This document shows, piece by piece, positions 47,491-60,371 of a stretch of DNA of 64,000 bases; positions within the stretch are counted from its first letter, which is position 1, and every line of letters starts with the position of its first letter. The translations under genes were made by a program, and so were the position numbers. This stretch comes from Echinococcus granulosus (taxonomy: Eukaryota > Platyhelminthes > Cestoda > Cyclophyllidea > Taeniidae), in contig NW_020170388.1 of NCBI RefSeq assembly GCF_000524195.1, positions 1,754,303 through 1,818,302 on the forward strand, written 5' to 3'. Under the pieces are notes generated by a model, which saw nothing but the letters and a program-made list of their open reading frames with translations, was not told where the DNA came from and made no database searches.

Positions 47491-50400
47491 CAAAAAATAC
47501 ACTAGTGAGGAATTCTTTATTGACCGGTGTGCATGTGTGGGTAGGCAGAGGCACGATGTGTATGTACGACTGCGAGCCTGGCCGATGGCTAATGGAAAAA
47601 TGCTGGGGTCAGGTAGGAGCCTGAGTTTGCGTCCGCATCGAGTTCCAGTTACTTGATCACTTGATAAATGTTTTATTAAGCTAAAATGCATTCAAGTTTA
47701 TGTTAACAATGTGCTCCTCCCTATGCCCCATACACCTTGACTGAAATGGAGAAAGGTTTCTAGGTACTCTTTTAGCTTAAACGTAAAATTCGACAGTTGA
47801 AAAATTTTAAATACTTGCCTAGTAGAATTTATTTTTTTAAAGCATAGAAGTACAACTTAGAGTTTCACCACTTTACTACTTGAAGAATGAAATTCAATCA
47901 TGACGGCTTTACTACTATCAAGGATACAAAACGCCAACTAACGATTAGGGTAAACTGTTGGCACAATCAAGAACCAGTAAAAATCATTTTGCCTCAAATA
48001 ACTCAGTAGCAATTTTAAGAAATGACATGGAATCGTAACTTTATGATTGTCTGTGAGATTACACCTTGTAAATTTGCGAGACAATTTTTTCATAAGTGGG
48101 AGAAATTTTAATGTTAGAAGTTATTTTCTGGCTAATCTCAGCTCCATTTCTGAGAGGCAGCTCTTTTTTTAGAGACAGGATTTGATTCTTTCTCACGCTA
48201 AAATAACGTCTAAATCAATCAGCTCAAAAACGTAGAGAGAGGGGGCCAAGGAGTAATGATGTATTTGAATTTTTAGGAGCCTTATCAAAGGAAATGTTGA
48301 AAGATCTATGCTCTAAGCTCGGGCAATACAAAGTTACTTCATGCAAGTCAATCATATTCTATCTAACAGCTTGATGCCTAAGAGGGCACAATGAGAAAGC
48401 AGTGATTTCTCATCAAAGGCTATCATTTTCCAAACCCGTTTGTTATGAGTCGCGAATAATGGCAGTAATTACTTGAAGGGTGTGGACCCACATTTAACCA
48501 TGATCGAAGAAATCGCTTATGTTTGAGATTTAGCTAACATGGTCGTAGAAACATTGGGAGCGAACGCAAATCACAGACTTTAGAATTGGATATGCGTACA
48601 AACTCCCCTTTTGAGGATTCCAGTAACCGAAGAAAAAACCATCGTCCGATTTTCTAGAAGTTTTGATTATCTTGACCCCTGCTTACCCTTCATGGTTGAC
48701 TAAGTCTGCGTATGAGCACTTTAAGTGTGCCAATAAGACTCAAGGTCAACCAGTGCAAGGACTAAGCGAAAACGAGGTCACTTCCTGCCTTTGGCATCCT
48801 CTACAATCAAGCCAGCTCTCGGGCTTCGTACGCCCCTGCTTACTTATCCACCTCGGCAATTAGACCATCTAGTATTCAAGTCTTTATTCGTCGGTAGAAT
48901 CCAAGGTCGTGACAACACAAAAAAACTACAGAGCACAAGAAAATTTGCCATCCCCCAGTCTAATCTCATGTGATTAATGATTTGCATCTCGGACAGAAAA
49001 AACCTTTAGATCTCCACCCGCAAAAGCGCTTTCACCGAAAAGCAGAGAACAAAGTCAAGGAAGTAAATAAGCAGCATTAATTTATGCTCAACACATTCGC
49101 TGCTATTGCTTCGAGGCAAAATCAATCAAAAAGCGGTCTTGATGCCTCATTGTTCCAAGATGATGGCAACATTTGGGCAACTGAACTGGTAAATTCAGCA
49201 TCTGCTTGAGAAAAATAGAAGCTTATCTTGAGAGACTAAAAAAACCATTCAGTCTGTTTCGTGTAGTCATCTGTCATAGACCAACAAGGGTAACAACATA
49301 ATTGCGGCGTCAAGCCAAGCAAAATAAGAAGTTCACACTTGTAAAGAAAAGAGTCGAGTATTCCTCAAGAGAGTTTCTGAGATGACTTCAAGGGAAGACT
49401 ATGTGTGGACGGAAATGAATGAGAGGAGAGAAGAGAGAGGAACGGTGCCACCGAAATCCATCCTGCCACCATCATTGTGATCCTACGGCGCTGAAAAAGG
49501 TAAAGAAAATGCGTCTTTTACCTGTAAGTACTCTGAAATAATACTTATTATTAATGGTCCATCTTTTACACAATTTCCGAGCATACTACTAATTATCATC
49601 CCAATCCCACTCACCTGTGTGAACCAACCTTTGATCGCACTTCAAATGTTACTTATTTGCCGGCCAACTTATGAGTAGGCATTGTCAAATTGATAAAGGG
49701 AGAAGACTCGCTCGTGAACCGTTTGGCTTGGATTTTCCGCCATATTATAAATGGTGATTACTTCTGAGACTTCTGGTAAACTCCTGAACCCCAATGGGTA
49801 ATGGTGGTGGCTTGATCCATCATTATGTAACTCGAGCGCTAAACGAGAGAATACGGTTCGTTTTGTCCCCAAAAAAAAACCACACCAAAATTAATTGCTG
49901 GCCTCCGATTAAGGTCTTTGTTTTTTCACTAAATAGATTTTTTCATAAGGATACTTACAATGGACAAAAGTGACAATGCAAGAGGTACTGTGTATAGTAG
50001 GAATTAGATTCGGAAGGTGTCAATCACTTAATTCATAGCTGTCAACTTTAGGTAGCTCAAAAACAGTTTCCCGTCCGCATCAATGATCCATTGTGTTCAC
50101 GTTAAACGCGTCATCACGCAAATGACAAACTAATAATGTGAATTACCCCGGTGGGGTTTGACAATTCCCTACCAGTAACCCTTGAATACTCCCAGATTTT
50201 GAGCACATTTCCGACCTGATGTTCTGCACCTTGACATTAACCACAAGTAGCAACCGATAATTGCAGAAAATTTTCTCAGCAGATGTACATTTCACAAGTA
50301 GTGATCTACTCTCATCAAAAACCGGGCCTACCAAAGGTCTGGCAAGTAGCCAATGCTGTAGGGATATGGTAAATCTGAGGCTCTGAATTATAAACCGGGA

Positions 50401-51263
50401 CGTTTGAGCTTCTCGACTTTTATCATGTAATCGTCTGTTGTATTCATGAGTCTAATCAAGCCTTCTACTAACACTGAACCGTCGCGGCATGCTTAGAACA
50501 ACCTACTTCACTGCCTTCGTACCTAGCCAAAGTTACCGTCTTGGAAGAGCGAATGCTTGTGAAGACTGCGTAGTACTTGCCGTTGCTATATCAAGAGTCG
50601 TCCGTCTACTGTACACTTTCACCGCAGATTGTGTCGACTAGGCGTTTCATGCACTGGCTGGCTGTTCACAGGAATGACTGCCGTGATGCGTCCAGATGAA
50701 CATCATTAGGCTTACATTCTACATCTAATAGAAAGCATGATGAATTGGAATGGAAGTTGTCATCATCTTTGTAACCGTCACAAATTTTGATCTACTGCAT
50801 GGAGAGCTGAGGATTAAACTAGTAAGATGCACCCCCATGGGCCAAAATGAAGAAATCCGCTGAAGATTTGGTATGGTATGCAATTTCACTTATTCTTCAA
50901 ATTCATGTCAGTAACATCGCTATCGTTTTAGCCATTGCAATTGAATCATAAATCCACCTTATTCTTTCCATAACTCTCCTCTTCTTCTACAGTCATCTTC
51001 CTTCAATCCTCTACGAGTTGCTTTGCCGGAAACTTCTATCTCCCAAAGTTATTGTTTCGATGAAAGGAATTTCAAGAGCGGCCTTGAAGAGAGGCGAGGA
51101 AAGAACTGAATTGAGAAAGCAATCGTTTCTTCCTCATTCTGATACTTTTTAATGTTGATGGCAGAAGAGAATGAACCACTCAGTAATCGCGTCTAAGCAT
51201 TTTAATGTTTACTTCGACGTGGAGGGCGTTATTTTCTTTAAAAAAAGAGACTAGGCTAAAAGA
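47491..51263. other. Gene-poor stretch
   Basis: A possible acceptor at about 50996 (CTCCTCTTCTTCTACAG) precedes an open frame of about 51 codons (HLPSILYELLCRKLLSPKV), but two other frames are also open for some distance, so no exon was called. Nothing else was supported. Confidence 0.3.
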
Positions 51264-51440
51264 TTGAAAAACGCTGCTTCCTCACCCAAGAGGAATGAAC
51301 AAATGATGTCAAGTAAATGCAGCCTAACGTCAAGAGTGTTTCAACATAGTTTAGAAGGTGCGCCAACAAGCAAGAAGCCACCTGAATGTCTCGTTAATAC
51401 AATAAGTGAGTTTTCATCTTCACCTAATTTTACTCACATT
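51264..51440 (+). CDS. Doubtful ORF interrupted by assembly gap
   Basis: A Ser/Lys-rich frame (ASSPKRNEQMMSSKCSLTSR) runs from the ATG at 51264 towards the N run, with a GTGAGT donor-like site at 51410. After the gap another stretch is open in plus (EMEFQQQSKSKGAARRKL). The link across the gap is unknown. Composition is compatible with a disordered protein region, but the evidence is weak. Confidence 0.18.
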
Positions 51441-51540
51441 NNNNNNNNNNNNNNNNNNNNNNNNNNNNNNNNNNNNNNNNNNNNNNNNNNNNNNNNNNNN
51501 NNNNNNNNNNNNNNNNNNNNNNNNNNNNNNNNNNNNNNNN
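51441..51540. other. Assembly gap (100 N)
   Basis: Exactly 100 Ns, probably a nominal scaffold gap. Confidence 0.99.
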
Positions 51541-51998
51541 ACTACCACGGAGATGGAATTCCAGCAACAGAGTAAGAGCAAAGGAGCCGCTAGAAGGAAG
51601 CTAGCCTATACATTCGTGGTCGCATAAGACGACCTACATTGAATTGTGTGATTTTAGCTCGGCGTTTGGTTTACCTTGCATACGCCATAATAATACGATC
51701 GCCAATGAAGCAGACTACTCCGATGGATTAATTATTTAATTGAATTTTTACTGCCTAAACCTTTCCTTTCCTCTGGGGCTCAACCGCTACTACTGGTTTT
51801 TTAGGCCTTCTACAAGTTAAAGAGGCTATTTTGACATTCTCAAGTCTTATAATGCCTACAGGAATATCTTTGACGCTATACTAATATAGACAAAGCTATC
51901 TTTGACCTATTGGGAGCATAATTTAGCAGATAAATACACTGATGCTTCCAGAGGTGGAGGCGGTACCAAAGAAGATGCATGAGAGAATAGTAACTCAC

Positions 51999-52201
51999 GA
52001 AGTGTCGATCAGGACTGCATAAATTCCACAATCAGGTCCGGAGCAGTAGCAGAAGTCTCGATCGCCATAAATAAAAGCGGGCAGCAGCTGCATGCGACGG
52101 TCTTTCCACCTCCTCGCTGTATCGGTTAGGGAGTTATCCAGATAAAGGTTGCCGTGCTCAAATTCCAGTTTCTCCTCTGCCACCCTTATTGCCACATCGA
52201 T
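51999..52201 (-). CDS. Candidate internal exon, 67 codons, function unknown
   Basis: On the minus strand TTTTCGCACAG (AG at 52202-52203) is followed by 67 open codons in phase 0 and ends ACTTC|GTGAGTTAC, a consensus donor. The translation reads IDVAIRVAEEKLEFEHGN, then RRWKDRRMQLLPAFIYGD, then DFCYCSGPDCGIYAVLID. It has balanced composition, two Cys in a short CYCSGPDC motif, and higher GC than its flanks. This is the longest exon-like frame in the window outside the recognised genes, but I could not assign a family, nor find the neighbouring exons. The other strand offers a less protein-like frame. Confidence 0.42.
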
Positions 52202-52880
52202 CTGTGCGAAAATCGACTATCGTGCTTGTTCGGTGAGTGGCTGGGAGGAGGGGAAACGAGAAAAGATATGACGAAGGGAAAACGAAAGAAAGGGGTAAAT
52301 GCGGCTCTAGCGGTGGTACAACTAACTTTGGTGTTAACCACTGAGAGACCATAGAGGTACAATTCGTGAATGACCCACTTCTAGTTTGCCAAGAATACAG
52401 ATTGTAAAATAAAGTCATCCAAAATTATTCAAACAAGAATTGAGATGCTGCACGATTGTCCTGGAGGACAACTACTTAGAGACTGGGAGGGCTGGAACTT
52501 TGCTCATATTAATTGTCCCAAGGCTGTGAAATTAATCATGACGTTGTCTAATAACTCAAAGAAAAACAGCAACAAGTTGACTATGTACCTCGGTAGCCCC
52601 TCAAAACCCTTTGATTGAAAAAGGAAACAAAACTCCGCAGAAGTTAAACGCATGCCAGAGATCCAAAGTCTTTCGTAGTGTAAGCAAAGCCACCCGATTC
52701 GGTAAGATTTGTTGCATTACAAATTGCAAAGATTATGCCAAATATCTAGTAGTCAGTCTTTAATGAACTCCGTCAACGGGCCTTTTCTAATGATAGAAAT
52801 TAATCTGCAAATTGTTCCCTCTCATCGACAACGAAAGGGTGTAATTAAATGGACCATTGACTATTCATTTTGACGTTCAG

Positions 52881-52985
52881 GCATATCTCGAAAATGGAAG
52901 AAAACCTTTATGGCATATCTATTCAGATGGCGACTACCCAACCATAAAAATATTAGCAAACCAGCCGTTCACAAAAACGCAACCA
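52881..52985 (+). CDS. Candidate internal exon, 35 codons
   Basis: Acceptor ATTTTGACGTTCAG, 35 open codons (ENGRKPLWHIYSDGDYPTIK) in phase 0-0, then CCA|GTAAGG. No partner exon was found. It lies on the opposite strand to the 51999 exon, so the two are not one gene. Confidence 0.27.
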
Positions 52986-55900
52986 GTAAGGCAAAAATTG
53001 CTTAATAATGATGCTGCAAAATGGAAAACAGAACTTTCACTAATAATAGCGTTATCCCATGTTAAACGAAAAAGGTAATTAAATTCAGCACCAACCTGTT
53101 TAGACGAATACGACCCAATGATACATTCATACAAAAGGCAGATTTATAATTTCAAAAGCATGCACATGAAAGTAGGCTCATAATGACCGCTTATCTGTGA
53201 AAATCCAGAGCAATGATTGCAACAATGTGTCCTAGTCAAGAATTATATGAAATTTAGGATCGACAAGAAAATTACAGCCGCAATATCAATTAAACACAAA
53301 GTACGACGCAATTAAGACTGCTACACATACCAAACATCATAATAAACAACTCGATCACAGACATCCCATCGTCCTTGCTACAAGGTTAATTGATGTACAA
53401 CAATACAGCTAAACACCACAACTTATTCCTGTAGGTCACAATTTGCAGCATAATTTTCCAAAACAAATGGATTATTGTGCCTTTCTTTAGTCGTTTTTGA
53501 AGTGACAGGTCCATCGGCTGCAAAATTATTTCTTCTAATAATAAATGGCAATAACACCTTACAGAAGCAAAATTTTGGCTCAGTAAATCCTTAACACTGT
53601 TCTTTTAGAGCAGCTACTTGGTAATCTTAGCATACACTATGAAGTACTTGTTCATAAGGTTTATTTTTCGATGCAGTGTCTTAAAAGTAGATCTACCAAT
53701 TTTAGCAGCGTTTATTTACTGCCGTTTTATAAAATGCTGTTTACCACTTTATGAGTTTTGGCATGCTCCCGAAACATGACACATTATGGAGTACTTGTAA
53801 CGGTTCTCAAATTAGACGAAAATTGTTAGTGCGATATATGAATCCTTAATTAGGGTTTTGTAATTAGGCTTCTGAAGCGTTCGCTGACCTACGTAAGTGA
53901 CCTATGCCTTAGTTATTATACATGTCGCTTGAGTGTGAGGGAAATAATTTTGAAAGTACCCATGCACCAAGTGATTCATCATCATATGCGCAGCCTGATT
54001 ATCACTTCACTCAATACAAGGAGGGCGAATTGGCTTCACCGGTGTATGCCTTTGTGTACAAAGCAATCAATCAGGTTTTCAAGAAGGCACTCTCATATCA
54101 GTTTGATGTATGTTATACGAAAGTGCTCAAGCTTATATCTGACCCTCTTTACCTACACCAAACACATCATATTTGATCAAACCGAGCATAATCTTTGCAT
54201 CCAACCTCCTAAGCCTTGATTTTAGTTTTAGGTTGCACCATAGTACAGAAAAACTTACAAAGTCCAGACAGTATGCGCACCACCTACTAAAATTTACTAG
54301 ATATATTGGAAAGGTCAGTAATGATTGGTCAATAATTCTTCATAGCTTATCCATTTTTGATTTTGTGGCCGAAAGGAACTAGTTTTATTAATACACTTAA
54401 CCAAGTGGACTCAACAATTGCCGCATTTCGACATAATATTGGTGGTTAACTTACTCTTACAGGGACCTGTCTCATTACACTTTCAGAAATGTTGTGCTTT
54501 ACATTGTGCCAACGTTTACATGCTTTCGGAGTGGTCGGGTATCCCCTTATGTACGGCTAATGCTTCAATTAGTGTCACTAGGCAAGAAGACTTTATTTTA
54601 GCATGTAGCCAAAAGTCCTTAATTTTACTGCTGTCAACCGGTCCTGAGCAGTAAACGGTCGGTTCACTTCCCCTTTCTCAACATGGGTAACAAATATGCT
54701 AAAACTCTAGGCAAAGTGGAGTTGTCGAGATAGGTCAGTGCCCTTGCGATCAAATGCTACCTCACATGAAAGGCAATTTAGTTACCAGTGCTCCTGGTTC
54801 GTGCGTGGTTTTTAAAGCACCCACTACGATTGGATTAACAACGGAAGAAGTTGATCGAGAGGTGCTCCGGGGGCCATGCCAAAAAAGTGAGGACCTATAG
54901 AATGTAGGTACTTCACTCTCTGCAGAGCAGGCTGTACTTTTACCTTCTGCTTTGTAGTATAGCCCTTTAACTCTTCTTTGCATTAACAAAGTGCGCTCTT
55001 CTGCACTACTTTGGTTTACCACAATTTAAGGAAAGGCTCGAGGCACTACTTCTAATCCCACATTGAAGATGGGTTGGGCAATATTTGCGAAAGCTCAAGG
55101 CCTTGCAGTGCATTGAAGGAAGCTCGGAAACTAAGTAGGAAACCTCCTATTTGGTGACGCAGTCCACCAGCTTTCAGTGCCTAGGATTAAAAGGCCGTCT
55201 GAAAAGGCGCCAACTCACTACCCGTCTTAGCATTAAGGTTTTTCGGATGCAGTGAGTTTGGTCAATTAACGCCTTGCCGAAGCTAAAGCCTAGAGAACGC
55301 TTGTACTTAAACCTGTGTAATTAGCGTCACTTAATGGAGGTGGCACTGACGCCTAGCCATGGAGGTAACGCTCTTGTTCTTGACTGCAACCTACATTTCA
55401 ACTTTTAATGGATGCTAAGGCTAGTGAATGCTAAGATAATCCCTAGACCATGATAAATTTGTTTTGGTGGGTAAATTGGGACCCGATAGCGTCGGGGTTC
55501 CAAATGATGCCAGGTGCCAGCCTAGATCTCATCACTGAGACGAACGGGTTGGAAGCAATTGTCAAAATTCCTTTCGACTCTGAGTTCATGGAGATGGCAC
55601 GTATCAAGGATGTCTGAATGATGGTACATTCAAACTAGCCCTACCAAAATGTCTAAGTTACTTTTCCAAAGGTTGGCTTTCCCTTATTAGGAGGCTAATA
55701 GATCTAAAGAAATATTTTTTTGGAGTTGATTAGTTGTAGCTTAAAGCATTTCACAAATATGAATGATTGCATTGGTGAAGGTTACGAGAAATTACTCTCA
55801 GAAAGGGAGCAAAGCGAGACAGGATGAAACATGTGACATTAAATGCATCACGGTGTCTAAAAATGAGGTGCCACCTCCAGACTAGGGGGTTCCTTTTGAT

Positions 55901-56717
55901 TGCGTTTAACTCTGAAACCGAAAGCCACTAAACCATGCTAACCCAGTTGCGAGTGGATCTTGACACCACTCAAATCAACCCATCAAGGCGGTGTAGAATA
56001 ACTCATGATCAGATGAATAACTCACATTTAAAAAATTCCTTTCAATAATTCTGTTAACGAATGATAAGGTGCTTTTGCTGATATTTTGTAACGCAGAGAA
56101 GATCTCAAACCGCAGCTTAACGAAGGTATCAAGTGACCTATGTGGCTTCCACATTGGAACCTTTAAATTATCTCCTTCTGCTGAGAAATGCCTCTCATTC
56201 TTAATCGTGAACACCTTTTCCTGGCCTAACCATGGTCAGCCTTCAATCCCTGTTACCACAAATCTCCTTATAAAGTTTCATCAACATCATAACAAGAACG
56301 ATGGTGGGGTAGACTTAAATCACACCAAAAGTGGCCTTTTTCTATATGCTGGTCACGCTTGGTGCAGACTTTTGCCCAGTGTAAACTAGAGTAGGGGAGA
56401 AGTCTGTTAATGCTTCGTCGTCATTAGCTTACACTTTAATTCGAAGTGGAAATGCTTGCCAACTTATATATATAAAATATGTACAGATTTGTCTCCTCAA
56501 AGAGATCGTCTCCTTTTTGTAACATTTACGGCCAGGATCAAAGATAATGTCCTCTAGGCTGAGATTATCTACTGTTGATGGCAATGATGATACCTGACAC
56601 ATACCTGAAGACGCTGGTTGTTCAATCGCCTTAATGATTATAAGTGCTTCCCAAAAATATTCTCATGGTGATTAGATTATTGCCACACAGCCACTAGAAA
56701 TGAGATTTAAGGTGGGT
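52986..56717. other. Gene-poor stretch
   Basis: Two protein-like frames were noted without corroboration: 53922-54176 plus (starts MSLECEGNNFESTHAPSDSS) and about 55465-55618 plus (GFQMMPGASLDLITETNGLE to a TGA). A short TA run lies at about 56465-56475. Nothing else was supported. Confidence 0.3.
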
Positions 56718-56723
56718 CTACCG

Positions 56724-56764
56724 TATAAAAATGAGGCAGCATTTGACATTTAACGCCGTTCCAG
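56724..56764 (+). promoter_or_regulatory. TATA box and start site of the 56775 peptide gene
   Basis: TATAAAAA at 56724-56731 and CCGTTCCAGG at about 56757-56765, some 35 nt apart and directly before the ATG at 56775. It is the best TATA box of the family. No CCAAT box was seen here. Confidence 0.55.
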
Positions 56765-56774
56765 GGCATACATC

Positions 56775-57014
56775 ATGCGTGTCTCGCTTCTCAGCCTCAC
56801 TATTCTTTTCCTTCTTGTGCTTGCAGTTGTGTCGACTGCAGATGCAAAAAGGCATCATCGCAGTGGTGACGCTATGTTGATACAAAAGAAATCCTTCTTT
56901 AGAGGAAAAAGTAAGGAAAAACCTAAATCGTGGAAGCAAAAATTACAGGACCAAGCCATCAAACAGGTTGTGAAGGGGAGCCTTAAGAAGATTACTCGCA
57001 AAGGTGGGAAATAA
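56775..57014 (+). CDS. Secreted cationic peptide precursor with amphipathic C-terminus, 79 aa
   Basis: Single-exon gene. MRVSLLSLTILFLLVLAVVS is a signal peptide; cleavage is likely after TADA, leaving KRHHRSGDAM. The mature part of about 55 residues has no cysteine and a high net positive charge. It contains FFRGKSKEKPKSWKQKLQDQ and continues to AIKQVVKGSLKKITRKGGK. The region from KPKSW to SLKKI aligns with the C-terminal segment of the 44036 gene and would form an amphipathic helix with a single Trp near its start, a layout common in cecropin-like antimicrobial peptides. Sequence similarity to any named peptide family was not established. AATAAA lies at 57126-57131. TATA and start-site motifs immediately precede the gene. 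The signal peptide is closest to the 36509 gene. Confidence 0.87.
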   Translation: MRVSLLSLTILFLLVLAVVSTADAKRHHRSGDAMLIQKKSFFRGKSKEKPKSWKQKLQDQAIKQVVKGSLKKITRKGGK

Positions 57015-57125
57015 TGTTCTATTCATATTTTTCCTATCTTTCGGACATTTCTATCACTCCTCTTCCTTCGTCCTTCCGTACATTCATCACCGATACTTAA
57101 GAAAGATAATTTTGTATTTGGTGGT

Positions 57126-57131
57126 AATAAA
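57126..57131 (+). terminator. Poly(A) signal AATAAA of the 56775 gene
   Basis: AATAAA within GGTAATAAAAATAA, about 112 nt past the stop codon. Confidence 0.55.
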
Positions 57132-59650
57132 AATAATCTGATGGACAGTTTTCTTTTACTTTTTATGAACTCATACTCGCTACAAGAAACAGTACGATAT
57201 TGGGTTGGGAAATCTACCCAACGCTAGACTTTTATGTCTACTAATTGTAGTGTTTTTCTTTCAATCTCTATTTAGTAATCATCCCTTGGTTATCGCAGTT
57301 TGGTATGGGAAATTAAGATGTTTGCATTTTGGTTAACACCACGGTCTCTTCAGCCGTGAGTTGCACATCCACTCGGGCAAGACCAATAGTCCTGCAGGCA
57401 CTCACCGGGTTAGGCGTATGTATTTTTTTGGTACTACGACTTCGAGGCGTATTTGGGGGGGCTGCATGACACTTGATCAAGAAATAAGTTGACTTATGAC
57501 TTGAATTGTGTAGCAGGGACTGCATACTCTTTGAACCCGTCTCTGGCGGACATATTGGCTCGGCAAGATATGGAACGCGTAATAGGACTGAAGAACCAGA
57601 TTAGCCATCTTAATTTTCTTCATTCAGTAATATACTTTGCCGATAGAGGTAAGGATTGAACATTTATCTTTAAGAGTTAGGTTTAGGACAAACGAGAAGG
57701 ACTACGTGTTCTGGTGGCCTGATTACCTGTAGGAAATGTACATCTCTTCCCGAATTATGCATAATGCATGTTTCTCATGACAACTGCCTGTTCTGGCTCA
57801 TTTATGAAAGAGATGTCTGAAACTGTATTAAATTGGTCGCATGATCACGGAAAGTAGAATGACAACAATGGTGAAGGAGCTTAAAATAAGAATCTGGAAG
57901 TGGCAGAAATAAGTAGATCCTCCCTGTCCTTAATCAAGAACCTTTTATACGTGCGGCAGAGCTCTGACTACTGATGCAACTTTTGTACAAAAAAGCCTCA
58001 TCAAAAGCGATTGACTGCGGAGTTCTGATTGGTAAGTCAAAGATAACAATAAAGTAGGCTGTCAGGAGTTGAAAGGATACAGCCATCACTTGGCGCTAAA
58101 AACTTGGCAGCCTTGAGTGGGAACACGTCAAAACAGCCATTGAGCTCTTGCTGTTGGTCTCTTCGTGATCCAACGGCTTGCGTGAGCCCCAGCAGTGCAG
58201 TCAGTGTCACAATCATGCTTTACACTTAAACATTTTGGCCTTCTCACTTCATACTGGACCTGATCACAAGGAAGCATGAGTCCCCATTTTGAAAGCTCTG
58301 AAAATCCACCTGTATATGTAAATAAGGAAATCTATGATGTGTAAAAAACCTAAGGGTTTATAGCTTGGGTTCATGCAGAAATATCAGTATATTTATTGCT
58401 TTCATTTTCTCTTCTAAGCTTAAGCCAAGCATTAAATTAATTTGGGATAGCGGGTTTGATGAGAACTAATGAGTAAGATTGCAACACTTTGAAAGGTCTC
58501 TCAGAAACAATTGAACATGGTCAAACTATTAGAATTCGCCATTACCGTGTTTGGGTATTAGAAAATCTTAACGTATTATGGTTCTATCTGCATTGGAGAC
58601 CAGGTGTAAAACTAGTATACACTCTTTGAGTGTCTCTGAAGCTATTACTTTTACCTAATGTGCATAAATTTTAGGAAACTTTCTCATCGTTTTACCTTTG
58701 ATTGGTGTCAATTACTGACAATGTGTGTGATAAAGGTGACTAACGCTTAAGCAGGGTAGAATTGGTTACTCAGGCACACTTGATTTCGAGCGCAGAGTAC
58801 CCACCGGAGCAAATATTTTGCTAACCTTACATATCCAAAGTTAGTATAAGTATCCGCTCCCTTTATAAAGCTTATTAAAAAAAACGCCAAATAAGCTGGT
58901 ATCCATTCGAAGCCCAATTAAATCCAGATCTTGTATCCTTCATGTGGCATTTGCTCAAGTAAGTGGTTTCAGCAATCATATCTTGAATGCTTCTTTTTTC
59001 AAACAAGGATTAAATGTACAAAGATTTTCAAATTATTTGTAATTTCAAATATGGGTAATTAAAGGCGTGTGATTCTCAACAAGAAAATTAGAGCGTAATG
59101 AACGTGTTACCTAAGTACCGAATATGTTAGAGCTTCATCATTCATAAGAATAGTATTTTCGTGCAATCAGGGCACCTACTTCGTCACTTTAACCTTTTAT
59201 TCTAATAAAGCATTATGCATATATTAGTGGTTTACTCTTAATTCGTCAATTAATTTAATTAAATAATGCAATCCCCCCTTAAAATTAGGTCCACCAAAAA
59301 TTTTATAAAGTTATTTCCATGCGCGAATTGCTTAGACCCTATCCATCTCCCCGACGGATAGGTGACAGGCAAGGACTTTAGTGTAGATGTCTCTTAACCG
59401 ACGTGCATGTACATGCAAATAGGTGGGAAGGAATTTATAGTGCCTGATTGATCTTAGTTGTAGGGCTCTTAAACACGACCTCAAGTAACAAAGAGTGCGA
59501 TATTACCAGGAACTTTCGAAAATAGTCACAGAACTGAAAATTGCCAGGACACCGACCAGGACGCTTTTTTGGAATTGCTGAAATCTCCGACATCTTTACA
59601 CAAAAAGATTTATTTTTGGCTGCATTTTAAGTGTCACTTTGATTACCTAA
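57132..59650. other. Gene-poor stretch
   Basis: A consensus GTAAGT donor at 58029 ends a short frame starting at an ATG at about 57975 (MQLLYKKASSKAIDCGVLI), and an open stretch follows at about 58110-58200. This might be the 5' end of the gene whose last exons are at 59823-60111, but the chain is incomplete. Nothing else was supported. Confidence 0.25.
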
Positions 59651-59658
59651 GCAGTTTT

Positions 59659-59757
59659 TAATGAGCTTACAACCGAATGTTGGGAGACATGCCTATGTTA
59701 AGCGCAAGTTTGATTACGCAATGGAATTACGAAGGCGGAAAATACGTTACTATTAAA
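59659..59757 (+). pseudogene. Possible peptide-gene remnant ending RRRKIRYY
   Basis: A short plus frame, MSLQPNVGRHAYVKRKFDYA then MELRRRKIRYY and TAA, has the Arg-rich Tyr-Tyr ending of the 25123 gene (RIRRRRRYY) but no signal peptide in the bases upstream. It may be a 5'-truncated family member, an exon, or chance. Confidence 0.25.
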
Positions 59758-59822
59758 TAAGTAGTAGAAATATTGTCCACCAAATATCACAGCTACAGCA
59801 AGGGCAATTTCTGTTTTCTAAG

Positions 59823-60111
59823 ATTACCTTAGTGAAATGAGGAACAAAGTCATATTTGTTCGGGTAAGTAATAACTCTACTGCGGCTGTTTCAGTGGTAG
59901 CTGGATTTTGGTAATAGAAACACATCTAAACCTTTTCCATTTGGCAGTTTTTTTGCAGCTGGACTTTGATGACCCGCCCTCCTCCCAACCTCTCTTAAAT
60001 AACTTTCCACTTTGCTCGAAACTCAGTAGACACGAAGATCAACTTCCATTATATTTGTGCCGAAGTATTTCTTTAAAATGGCGTGGTCTAACTGCTCCAG
60101 GAAAAAAATAA
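59823..60111 (+). CDS. Candidate last two exons of an unrecognised gene
   Basis: Exon 59823-59863 (acceptor CTGTTTTCTAAG; YLSEMRNKVIFVR) ends at a consensus GTAAGT. A 95-nt intron with a TTTTTTTGCAG acceptor leads in phase 0 to exon 59959-60111, 50 codons starting LDFDDPPSSQPLLNNFPLCS and ending LTAPGKK with TAA at 60109-60111. AATAAA overlaps the stop region (AAAAAATAAATAC). A 16-base micro-exon with its own GT-AG pair lies within the intron (about 59895-59912) and could be alternatively used. The gene converges with the minus-strand gene ending at 60372. No domain recognised. Confidence 0.4.
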
Positions 60112-60371
60112 ATACATGTCCTTCGGTGCACGTGTGAAAGACAAATTACAAAGAGGAGAATTCGCATGACAAACTCTATTCAACTGGAGGGTCAACTGGT
60201 GCAATAAAGACACCATTTACCCCACCACTTGGATGCGCACCTCAAGTAGTACCAAAAATAGTCTCATTGGTTAGTCGATTGCTCAAGGCTGGCATCCAGA
60301 ATGATACCAAATCACACGTGCTACCACTAAAGGAATTTTTCGTGCAGTTCATTATGAAGAAAATATTTCCC

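Noticed and set aside
54762..55022. Minus-strand 86-codon frame and nearby donor
   Set aside because: Several frames are open at once here, so exon calls would be arbitrary.
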